Below are positions 15,119 through 21,792 of a stretch of 26,318 nt of DNA, piece by piece. The notes beneath the pieces are model-generated. The model saw only the letters and a program-made list of their open reading frames with translations, was not told the DNA's origin and searched no databases. The position numbers and the translations under genes are program-made. Each line of letters begins with the position of its first letter. Positions within the stretch are counted from its first letter, which is position 1. Source of the DNA: an uncultured Gammaproteobacteria bacterium (GTDB lineage Bacteria; Pseudomonadota; Gammaproteobacteria; UBA9214); the NCBI GenBank assembly GCA_905480065.1, contig CAJQOV010000176.1, positions 1-26,318 of the forward strand. Reading direction: 5' to 3'.

Positions 15119-15463
15119 ATGCCGTTCCTGAAGATCCAGACCAACCTGCCACTCGACGCGGCCCGGGCCCGCTCCCTTGCCAGCAGGGCATCGGCCACGG
15201 TTGCAGCCCAGCTGGGCAAGCCGGAGCGCTATGTCATGGTGTCGGTGGAGCATAACCCGGCCATGCAGTTTGCCGGCAGTGATGCACCTCTGGCCTACCT
15301 GGAACTGAAAAGTATCGGCCTGCCGGAGTCCATCACAGCGGCTGCGTCGCGGGCGTTCTGCGAACTGCTAACCGAGACTGCCGGTATCGACCCGGAGCGG
15401 GTCTATATCGAGTTCAGCAATGCTCCGCGGCAGATGTGGGGCTGGAACAACGGGACCTTCTGA
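15119..15463 (+). CDS. MIF-like tautomerase (macrophage migration inhibitory factor family)
   Basis: 114 residues, the length of MIF. After removal of Met, Pro1 is the catalytic base of the tautomerase superfamily, here in MPFLKIQTN. The conserved Lys and GKPERYVMVSV, the PLAYLELKSIG strand and a C-terminal GWNNGTF nearly identical to the GWNNSTF of animal MIF place it in the MIF subgroup rather than the short 4-oxalocrotonate tautomerases. Known MIF proteins tautomerise phenylpyruvate and dopachrome in vitro; the bacterial substrate is unknown. AGGTG lies 5 bases before the ATG. Its stop overlaps the ATG of the next gene (TGATG), so translation is coupled to a small membrane protein. Confidence 0.9.
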   Translation: MPFLKIQTNLPLDAARARSLASRASATVAAQLGKPERYVMVSVEHNPAMQFAGSDAPLAYLELKSIGLPESITAAASRAFCELLTETAGIDPERVYIEFSNAPRQMWGWNNGTF

Positions 15464-15732
15464 TGCGCCTGGCATGGCTGTTGCTGTTCCTGGCGCTTGC
15501 CGTGGCAGCAGTACTCTACTTCAACCCGGAAACCGCCCGGCAACTGCTACAGCAGTTACCGAATCACGATCTCATCAGAAAGACCGATCATCTGTACCAG
15601 TGGAAAAATGCCCAGGGCGAGTGGCAGGTCACCGATACGCCGCCACCGGACGGCATCGAGTACGAACGACAGGAGTACCGCAGCGACCTGAATGTCCTGC
15701 CGGTGCCACCCGGCATAACGCCCAAGCCCTGA
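15463..15732 (+). CDS. Small membrane-anchored DUF4124-like protein
   Basis: 89 residues: an N-terminal hydrophobic segment (about 4-19) acting as signal anchor or uncleaved signal, then HLYQWKNAQGEWQVTDTPPP, which has the DUF4124 pattern (YxW, D/N-x-x-G-x-x-x-x-T-D-x-PP), and a short tail. ATG 15463 overlaps the MIF-like stop in TGATG; an upstream GTG at 15436 is possible but would lie inside the MIF gene. Function unknown. Together with the gene at 14621 it brackets the tautomerase, suggesting one envelope-related unit. Confidence 0.75.
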   Translation: MRLAWLLLFLALAVAAVLYFNPETARQLLQQLPNHDLIRKTDHLYQWKNAQGEWQVTDTPPPDGIEYERQEYRSDLNVLPVPPGITPKP

Positions 15733-15760
15733 ACCGCGTGTACTTTCCTGACCGGGCCGC

Positions 15761-15766
15761 TACAAT
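15761..15766 (+). promoter_or_regulatory. Possible -10 element for proS
   Basis: TACAAT matches the -10 consensus 5/6 and would start transcription about 27 bp before ATG 15800. No good -35 is visible. Confidence 0.3.
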
Positions 15767-15799
15767 CTGCACCCTGTCCAACCAACCCGTTACCAGCCC

Positions 15800-17506
15800 A
15801 TGCGACTGTCCCGGTTCCCGCTGTCCACCCTGAAAGAAACCCCGGCCGACGCCGAAGTCATCAGCCACCAGCTCATGCTGCGCGCCGGCATGTTGCGCAA
15901 ACAGGCCGCCGGTGTCTACAGCTGGCTGCCACTGGGCCTGCGCGTACTGCGCAAGGTCGAGGCCATTGTGCGCGAGGAAATGGACCGAGCCGGCGCGCTG
16001 GAGTTACTGATGCCGGCCATTCAGCCTGCCGAGCTGTGGCAGGAATCCGGCCGCTGGGAAAAATACGGTCCCGAGCTGCTGCGCATCCAGGACCGCCACC
16101 ACCGCGAGTTCTGCTTTGGCCCAACGCACGAGGAAGTCATTACCGACATCGCACGGCGCGAGCTGAAAAGCTACAAGCAGCTGCCGATCATCTATTACCA
16201 GATCCAGACCAAGTTCCGCGACGAGATTCGGCCCCGTTTTGGCGTCATGCGGGCGCGCGAATTCCTGATGAAGGATGCCTACTCGTTCCATATCGACCAG
16301 CCCTCACTGGAACAAACCTACCAGGTGATGTACCAGACCTATGCGCGCATCTTCACCCGCACCGGGCTCGAATTCCGCGCCGTACGCGCAGACAGCGGCA
16401 CCATCGGTGGCAGCGTTTCGCAGGAGTTCCATGTGCTGGCAGATTCCGGCGAGGATGCCATCGCGTTTTCCTCCACCGGTGATTTTGCCGGCAACGTGGA
16501 AACCATCCCCGCACCGGCACCGTCCGGGCCGCGACCGGCATCGATGGCGTCCCTGGAAAGCATTGCAACCCCCGGGCAGCACAGTATTGAAGAGCTGTGC
16601 AATTTCCTGAACACCACACCGGAACGCTGTATCAAGACCCTGGTTGTGCACGGCCGCGAGACCGCTGTCGTCGCACTGGTGTTGCGTGGCGATCACGAAC
16701 TCAACGCCGTCAAGGCCGAAAAACACCCGCTGGTGCAGACACCGTTAACCTTCGCCTCCGACGCACAGGTACTCGAGGCAACCGGTTGCCCGGTGGGTTC
16801 ACTGGGTCCGCGCGACCTGCCCATTCCGGTCATCGTCGATCACGCTGCGGCACAGCTGGCCGACTTTGTCTGCGGCGCCAACGTGGACGGCAAGCACCTC
16901 ACCGGAGTCAACTGGGGGCGTGACCTGCCCGAACCGGAAAGCGCCGACCTGCGCAACGTGGTCGCCGGCGATCCCAGCCCGGATGGCAATGGCAGCCTCA
17001 CCCTCGCACGCGGCATCGAGGTCGGGCATATTTTCCAGCTCGGCACACGTTACAGCGAGTCCATGAAGGCCGTGGCGCTCGACGAACAGGGCAAGGAAGT
17101 GCCCATGGTGATGGGTTGCTACGGGATCGGCGTCTCCCGGATCGTGGCCGCCGCCATCGAACAGAATCATGACGACCAGGGCATCATCTGGCCGGCCGCC
17201 ATCGCGCCCTTCCAGATGGCACTGTTACCAATGAATATGAAAAAGTCCCAGCGCGTGCGCGAGGCTACCGAGGCGCTGTACGAGGAATTGCAGGCGGCTG
17301 GCTTTGACGTACTGCTGGATGATCGCCCGGTGCGCCCCGGCGTCATGTTCTCGGACATGGAACTGATCGGCATCCCGCACCGGATCGTGGTGGGTGAAAA
17401 AAACCTCGATGCCGGCATGCTGGAATACAAGGCGCGCCAGGATAGCGCCAGCCAGGAGGTACCGCGCGCCGGAATCATCGCGTTTTTACAAGGTAAAATA
17501 ACCTGA
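15800..17506 (+). CDS. proS: Prolyl-tRNA synthetase (bacterial type, with editing domain)
   Basis: A 568-residue class II aminoacyl-tRNA synthetase. The N-terminus LSTLKETPADAEVISHQLMLRAGMLRK matches E. coli ProS closely. Motif 2 lies in TKFRDEIRPRFGVMRAREFLMKDAYSFH. The inserted editing domain (YbaK-like, about 225-400) that hydrolyses Ala-tRNA(Pro) is present. Motif 3 is in YGIGVSRIVAAAIEQNHDDQGIIWP, followed by the anticodon-binding domain to the end. ATG 15800 is set by the family N-terminus although no strong Shine-Dalgarno is visible. It is followed after 20 bp by a lytic transglycosylase gene, a neighbour I recall from other gammaproteobacteria. Confidence 0.97.
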   Translation: MRLSRFPLSTLKETPADAEVISHQLMLRAGMLRKQAAGVYSWLPLGLRVLRKVEAIVREEMDRAGALELLMPAIQPAELWQESGRWEKYGPELLRIQDRHHREFCFGPTHEEVITDIARRELKSYKQLPIIYYQIQTKFRDEIRPRFGVMRAREFLMKDAYSFHIDQPSLEQTYQVMYQTYARIFTRTGLEFRAVRADSGTIGGSVSQEFHVLADSGEDAIAFSSTGDFAGNVETIPAPAPSGPRPASMASLESIATPGQHSIEELCNFLNTTPERCIKTLVVHGRETAVVALVLRGDHELNAVKAEKHPLVQTPLTFASDAQVLEATGCPVGSLGPRDLPIPVIVDHAAAQLADFVCGANVDGKHLTGVNWGRDLPEPESADLRNVVAGDPSPDGNGSLTLARGIEVGHIFQLGTRYSESMKAVALDEQGKEVPMVMGCYGIGVSRIVAAAIEQNHDDQGIIWPAAIAPFQMALLPMNMKKSQRVREATEALYEELQAAGFDVLLDDRPVRPGVMFSDMELIGIPHRIVVGEKNLDAGMLEYKARQDSASQEVPRAGIIAFLQGKIT

Positions 17507-17526
17507 AAACAGGCCGTTAACAGGGC

Positions 17527-18117
17527 ATGCTGTTAAACCGATCGACATTCCCCTGCGCACTCGCCGGCCTGCTGCTGACGCTGCTGACAGCTGTCCCGTG
17601 CCAGGCCGCCACCACGGAACGCCCCGACGACGAGATGCGCCAGCAGCTCCTGGAGGCGATCAATTCCAGCGACAGTTTCCAGGACCGTTTTGACGCCGAG
17701 GTCTGGCTAACCGACATGTCCACCCGCCTCGGCCGGCGGGTGGAACAACGGGAAGAAGCACTGCAAATCCTCCGGCTGGTGCACTACGAGGCCCAGCGCG
17801 CCAAGCTGCCACCGGAACTGGTGCTGGCGCTGATCAGCGTGGAGAGCAATTTCGACCGCTTCGCCATCTCCAGCGCCGGCGCCCAGGGTCTGATGCAGAT
17901 CATGCCGTTCTGGCTCGATGAAATCGGTCGTCCGGATGACAACCTGTTCGATATTGCCACCAACTTGCGTTTCGGCTGTACCATTCTCAACATCTACCTG
18001 AAACGCGAGAGGGGCAACATGCACAAGGCACTGGCGCGCTACAACGGCAGCGTTGGCAAACACTGGTATCCGCAGCGGGTATACAAGGCACTGCGTACGA
18101 CCTGGTACACCCAGTGA
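17527..18117 (+). CDS. Lytic transglycosylase (SLT/LysM-less, periplasmic)
   Basis: 196 residues with a signal peptide (hydrophobic about 10-23, AVPCQA, cleavage near 27). The single catalytic domain (about 85-190) has the Slt-type motif LALISVESNFD with catalytic Glu106, then SSAGAQGLMQIMP and ATNLRFGCTILNIYL, and a final ALARYNGSVGKHWYPQRV. Such enzymes cleave peptidoglycan, forming anhydromuropeptides. It has no lipobox, so it is probably soluble in the periplasm. It starts 20 bp after proS with AGGG close to the ATG and is likely co-transcribed. Confidence 0.92.
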   Translation: MLLNRSTFPCALAGLLLTLLTAVPCQAATTERPDDEMRQQLLEAINSSDSFQDRFDAEVWLTDMSTRLGRRVEQREEALQILRLVHYEAQRAKLPPELVLALISVESNFDRFAISSAGAQGLMQIMPFWLDEIGRPDDNLFDIATNLRFGCTILNIYLKRERGNMHKALARYNGSVGKHWYPQRVYKALRTTWYTQ

Positions 18118-18160
18118 AGGTCAGCAGGCTGTCAGCACTCATGTATCGCAAGCAAATCAC

Positions 18161-18658
18161 ATGCACGGCATAGCCGGCGCCTGCCGGTGCATTTTCACTA
18201 GTGTGTTATGGCTGTGGCTATCCGGATGCGTGGGAACCGGCGCCAGCAGCCTGTATTTCGCGGGCTTCAACAAACATGCCGAACCAACCCCAAGCACCAA
18301 CGAAGGCAACATGGGGTTCGTCGGATATTCCAGGGATTACGAACGGGATAACTGGAACTTCGAGACCGGCCTCAGTACCTACGTGGACTCCTACAACCAG
18401 CAGAGCTATATGGTGTTCTCCAATGTTTCCCATGACGAGTACCGGACAGCTTATTTCACGCCGGTGGTGTCACTGAGCTGCTCGTACAAGGGTGACAGCT
18501 ATACCAGTGACAGGATGAAGCTGATTTGTGGGCCGCCGCTAAGCCTGCGGTTGGGCAAGGACCAGGGTTTCTTCGGCCTGATTACGCCGGTCCCGAAACT
18601 CGGCACACTGACCAACGGCTTTGTCAGCGTACTGTTTGGCTACAAATTCGCGCCGTAA
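18161..18658 (+). CDS. Predicted lipoprotein of unknown function
   Basis: 165 residues from ATG 18161. The N-terminus has a hydrophobic stretch (11-21) ending in a lipobox LSGC with Cys23, so a lipid-anchored envelope protein is expected. The remainder is rich in Tyr, Ser and Gly, with alternating short hydrophobic strands (TGLSTYVDSYNQQSYMVFSN, YFTPVVSLSCSYKG, GFVSVLFGYKFAP), suggesting a beta-rich, possibly barrel-like fold. Two internal cysteines (LSCSYK and KLICGPP) may pair. I do not recognise the family. A longer frame opens at 18053 inside the transglycosylase gene, but the lipobox argues for the start used here. It lies 43 bp after the transglycosylase gene. Confidence 0.65.
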   Translation: MHGIAGACRCIFTSVLWLWLSGCVGTGASSLYFAGFNKHAEPTPSTNEGNMGFVGYSRDYERDNWNFETGLSTYVDSYNQQSYMVFSNVSHDEYRTAYFTPVVSLSCSYKGDSYTSDRMKLICGPPLSLRLGKDQGFFGLITPVPKLGTLTNGFVSVLFGYKFAP

Positions 18659-18750
18659 CTACCGAAAAACAGGCGTCGGCCGCGCTTCTTTCCGGTTCCT
18701 GCCGGGTCATTTTCCCTGCTGGCAAGAAAAGCTGCGAGCGCTACATTGCC

Positions 18751-20079
18751 TCAACACTCAAACAGGGCAATGGACTCCACGTGTGCAGTATGCGGAAACA
18801 TATCCATCACACCCGCTGCACGCAGCCGGTAGCCGAATTCATTGACCAGCAGACCGGCATCACGCGCCAGCGTACCGGGGTGACAGGATACGTACACGAT
18901 GCGCTGCGGGTGGATATTGCCAAGCACCGGCAATATCTCGGCCGCCCCACTGCGTGGCGGATCGAGCAACACCTTGTTGCAGGCAACACCTGCCCATGCC
19001 GCATTGCGCTGGTCCTCAAACAGATTTGCGACCTGGAAGCTGACATTGTCCAGACCGTTCAGCCGGGCATTATCCAACGCACGCGCAACCAGCCCTGCCT
19101 CACCTTCCACGCCGACTACCTGTCCTGCCAGTCGTGCCATCGGCAAGGTGAAATTGCCCAGACCGCAGAACAGATCCAGCACCGTGTCGGCACGGTCCAG
19201 GGCCAGCATATCCAGCACACGCGTCACCATCTGGCGGTTGATGGCACGGTTTACCTGGGTGAAATCACCGGGAAGAAAGCGAATTTCGAGCGCCTGTTCC
19301 GGCAACAGATAAGCCAGCACGGAATCTGCCGGCTCAAGCGGATGAATGCTGTCCGGACCGGCGGGCTGCAGGTACACATGAAAACCGTGCCGCCGGGCAA
19401 ATTCCTGCAGCTGTCCCCGGTCCGCTTCAGTCAACGGGTCGAGATGCCGGAACACCAGCGCCGTGACGTCCTCGGCAACAGCCACCTCGATCTGTGCTAT
19501 GCGCGCCCGCGCCTCGAGTTGCGCAATCAACTCGCACAGCTCTGCCAGGTGCTCACCGACGGAGGGATGCAAAACCTCGCAACGGGACAGGTCAGCCAGA
19601 TACGGCGCGCGCTTTTCACGGAACCCGACCAACACCCTTCCCTTCTTGATCACATGCTTGACGCCCAACCGCGCCTTGCTGCGATAGCCCCACACCGGCG
19701 CAGTGATCGGTTCCAGCACCGTTTCCGGCGCCACGTGGCCGATGCGCTGCAGATTGTCGAGCAATACCTGCTGCCGGGCACGGATCTGGGCGTCCGCATG
19801 CAGGTGCTGCAGGCTGCAGCCACCACAGACCCCGTAATGCGCACAGCGCGGTGCCACCCGGTCGGGTGATGCCAGGTGAATATCGGTAGCCAGCGCCTCG
19901 TCGAAATTTTTATGGGTGGCGAGATAGACAAATCCGACCTGCTCCCCGGCTAATGCCCCCTCGATAAAAACCGTCTTGCCCTCGACGCGCGCCACACCGC
20001 GCCCGTCGTGCGCCAGCGATTCCACGCTGATCCGCTCTACAGGAGCAGGCAAACGCTGCTTGCGGTTTCGTCTACTCAT
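18751..20079 (-). CDS. rlmD: 23S rRNA (uracil(1939)-C(5))-methyltransferase
   Basis: A 442-residue SAM-dependent enzyme that methylates U1939 of 23S rRNA. An N-terminal TRAM domain (about 15-72) binds RNA. The Fe-S ligands C79, C85 and C88 (CAHYGVCGGC) and C167 (SRCEVLHP) are present. The SAM site is DLFCGLGNFTLP (302-313), followed by DPPRSG (373-378) and the catalytic nucleophile Cys399 in YVSCHPGTLARD. All key residues are in place. It ends 92 bp from the convergent lipoprotein gene; that gap shows no clear T-tract hairpin. Neighbouring cysM is also a common companion in gammaproteobacteria. Confidence 0.96.
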   Translation of the reverse strand: MSRRNRKQRLPAPVERISVESLAHDGRGVARVEGKTVFIEGALAGEQVGFVYLATHKNFDEALATDIHLASPDRVAPRCAHYGVCGGCSLQHLHADAQIRARQQVLLDNLQRIGHVAPETVLEPITAPVWGYRSKARLGVKHVIKKGRVLVGFREKRAPYLADLSRCEVLHPSVGEHLAELCELIAQLEARARIAQIEVAVAEDVTALVFRHLDPLTEADRGQLQEFARRHGFHVYLQPAGPDSIHPLEPADSVLAYLLPEQALEIRFLPGDFTQVNRAINRQMVTRVLDMLALDRADTVLDLFCGLGNFTLPMARLAGQVVGVEGEAGLVARALDNARLNGLDNVSFQVANLFEDQRNAAWAGVACNKVLLDPPRSGAAEILPVLGNIHPQRIVYVSCHPGTLARDAGLLVNEFGYRLRAAGVMDMFPHTAHVESIALFEC

Positions 20080-20156
20080 GGAGGCAAGGGTTCCCGGATA
20101 ATTATTACAAGTCAGAACCTGCGAAGTCTGGCCGGATGCTGCGTGGCCGATCGCAG

Positions 20157-20930
20157 TCAGTCGTGCCAGTGCGCAAGAAACTCGTTCAGGTGTGGCCTGT
20201 TCTCTGTTTTCAGTTCACTACGCACCTGTTCACAGGCTGCATCGTACTGCACACGGGAGATATGGCCGCGGATCAACTCAAAACGCTGGTACACCAGGTA
20301 GGTATTGAGCACATCGGTTTCGCAATAATTGCGGATGCCATCGATATCGCCAGCCTGGTAGCTGTCCCACACATGCGCGCCGCTCATGCCCATCTTGCCG
20401 GGGAAGCCCAGCATGCTGGCGATTTCATCCAGCCTCGCGGTTGCCCGCGGCTGGTAGCCTGACAGCACATCCATGACGTCGGTATGCCGTTCATGATAAC
20501 GACCGAGGTAGTTATTCCACTTGAAGTCGCGGTTATCGTTTCCGGTATCCCAGTAGCGCGGTGCGGCAACCCCGTGCAGCAGGCTGCGGTAATGGATCAC
20601 CGGCAGGTCAAAACCGGAGCCGTTCCATGACACCAGGGTCGGGGTAAAGCGCTCGATACCGTCGAAGAAGCGTGTGAGCAACTCCTGTTCCGGTGAATCC
20701 GGCTCGCCGAGTGTCCACACCTTGAAACGCTCCGGTGTACGCAATACCACGGAGATGGCCACAATGCGCTGCAGGTGATGGCGCAGAAACTCCGAGCCAC
20801 CGGTTTCCTCTGCGCGCAGGTGAAACATGGCCTTGCCCGCATTGCTGTCGTCCAGGCCATCCAGCTCGTAGAGGCGTCGCCCGGTCTCGACGTCCGGCAC
20901 GGTCTCGATATCGAAAACAAACACATTCAT
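20157..20930 (-). CDS. Predicted 3'-5' exonuclease (PolB-like exonuclease domain)
   Basis: 257 residues from ATG 20930; the upstream 26 in-frame codons would need a GTG start and look non-coding. The protein fits the PolB-like 3'-5' exonuclease family (DNA_pol_B_exo2). The DEDD-type metal residues are visible: D7 and E9 (VFDIETVPD), D108 (SWNGSGFDLP), and Exo III D206 (YCETDVLNTYLVYQRF). Such proteins lack a polymerase part and presumably trim single-stranded DNA or RNA; no physiological role is settled. It lies 77 bp upstream of rlmD on the same strand, without a visible terminator between them. Confidence 0.88.
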   Translation of the reverse strand: MNVFVFDIETVPDVETGRRLYELDGLDDSNAGKAMFHLRAEETGGSEFLRHHLQRIVAISVVLRTPERFKVWTLGEPDSPEQELLTRFFDGIERFTPTLVSWNGSGFDLPVIHYRSLLHGVAAPRYWDTGNDNRDFKWNNYLGRYHERHTDVMDVLSGYQPRATARLDEIASMLGFPGKMGMSGAHVWDSYQAGDIDGIRNYCETDVLNTYLVYQRFELIRGHISRVQYDAACEQVRSELKTENRPHLNEFLAHWHD

Positions 20931-21050
20931 ATCTGAAACAAGAGTTCCTGGGTGCAGCTGCAGGCTGCGGGCGTTGCTGGTCAGGGATGATTGCGCACAA
21001 TTGTACACAGCACATCATCGTGCGGCATCCTTGCCGTTGGCTTGTGTCTC

Positions 21051-21067
21051 GCCGGGGCTGCCCCGGC
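21051..21067 (-). terminator. Strong GC hairpin after the ydbL-like gene
   Basis: GCCGGGG (21051-21057), loop CTG and CCCCGGC (21061-21067) form a perfect 7-bp stem, 25 bp past the YdbL-like stop. No T run follows on either strand, so it may end transcription with Rho or protect the 3' end rather than act as an intrinsic terminator. Confidence 0.35.
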
Positions 21068-21092
21068 AACATTGTCTGGCAGTTTGCTGGCG

Positions 21093-21707
21093 CTACTTCT
21101 GCTTCCAGCCGCCGCTGTTATCCATGTACCACCAGCCCTTGCGCGCATTGTCTACCCAGCGGCGCGCGAAGGTGGCGCGGATTTCGCTTTCCCATTCCGG
21201 GTGATCGTTGGCGCGTGCCATTTCTGCATACAGGGCATCACGGTCGCGGTTTTCATCCGCCACCAGTGTTTTCACTGCATTGCGTTGCGGTAGTGCGACC
21301 AGTTTCTGATCACGGACATCTATGCGGCCGTCGCGGGTCATGCCAACCGCACCGGAGCTGTAATACGGCGCCAGCTCGCGCATGCGTGCCTCCATGCGCG
21401 CGGTAATCTGCTGGATGGCCGGCGAACTCCTGGACAGGTCGGCCTCGGCACGGGCGGGCGTAATCAGCCAGTCGAGCAGCATCGAAACAGCGCGCCCGGA
21501 GCCGGTCTGCGGTTGCGTGGAAGAGCCTGGTTGCGGCGCCGGTTCTGCCGCAGGCGCCTGCCCGGGCGGTACGTTCTTGTACACATCCAGGATGATCCGG
21601 TCTGCGGCTTTTTCTGCCGCCTCGGCCGGAAAATAGACATTAATGGTTACACACGCGGTTGCGAGCAGCAGCAACATCAGCATTGTCGGGATGCGCAGGG
21701 TGTTCAT
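21093..21707 (-). CDS. YdbL-family (DUF1318) lipoprotein
   Basis: 204 residues from ATG 21707, which has AGGAGAGG 7 bases upstream; an ORF start 19 codons earlier has no support. Signal and lipobox LATAC (Cys19), then VTINVYFPAEAAEKAADRI, a low-complexity Pro/Gln linker, and a C-terminal DUF1318 domain (about 95-204) ending RWVDNARKGWWYMDNSGGWKQK. E. coli YdbL is shorter and periplasmic; it works with AsmA-like YdbH and the small lipoprotein YnbE in a bridge supporting outer-membrane lipid balance. Here the gene follows ydbH after 85 bp and no separate ynbE is seen. The lipid anchor on this protein might cover part of that role (inference). Confidence 0.82.
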   Translation of the reverse strand: MNTLRIPTMLMLLLLATACVTINVYFPAEAAEKAADRIILDVYKNVPPGQAPAAEPAPQPGSSTQPQTGSGRAVSMLLDWLITPARAEADLSRSSPAIQQITARMEARMRELAPYYSSGAVGMTRDGRIDVRDQKLVALPQRNAVKTLVADENRDRDALYAEMARANDHPEWESEIRATFARRWVDNARKGWWYMDNSGGWKQK

Positions 21708-21792
21708 GGACGGGCCTCTCCTGGATTGGGGAACTGCACGGGATTCTAACGGGTTTGCCGGCAACAGGTTAACACGCTGCTGCCGGATATTT

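Noticed and set aside
18659..18750. Bidirectional terminator between the lipoprotein gene and rlmD
   Set aside because: No stem with a neighbouring T or A run could be found by eye in this 92-bp convergent gap.
18526..19869. 447-codon plus-strand frame opposite rlmD
   Set aside because: rlmD shows every catalytic and Fe-S residue. The antisense product is His/Gln-rich with no family resemblance, and the frame begins inside the lipoprotein gene.
21708..21792. A hidden ynbE in the ydbH-ydbL gap
   Set aside because: The only ATG frame gives 16 residues without a lipobox or YnbE-like strand.
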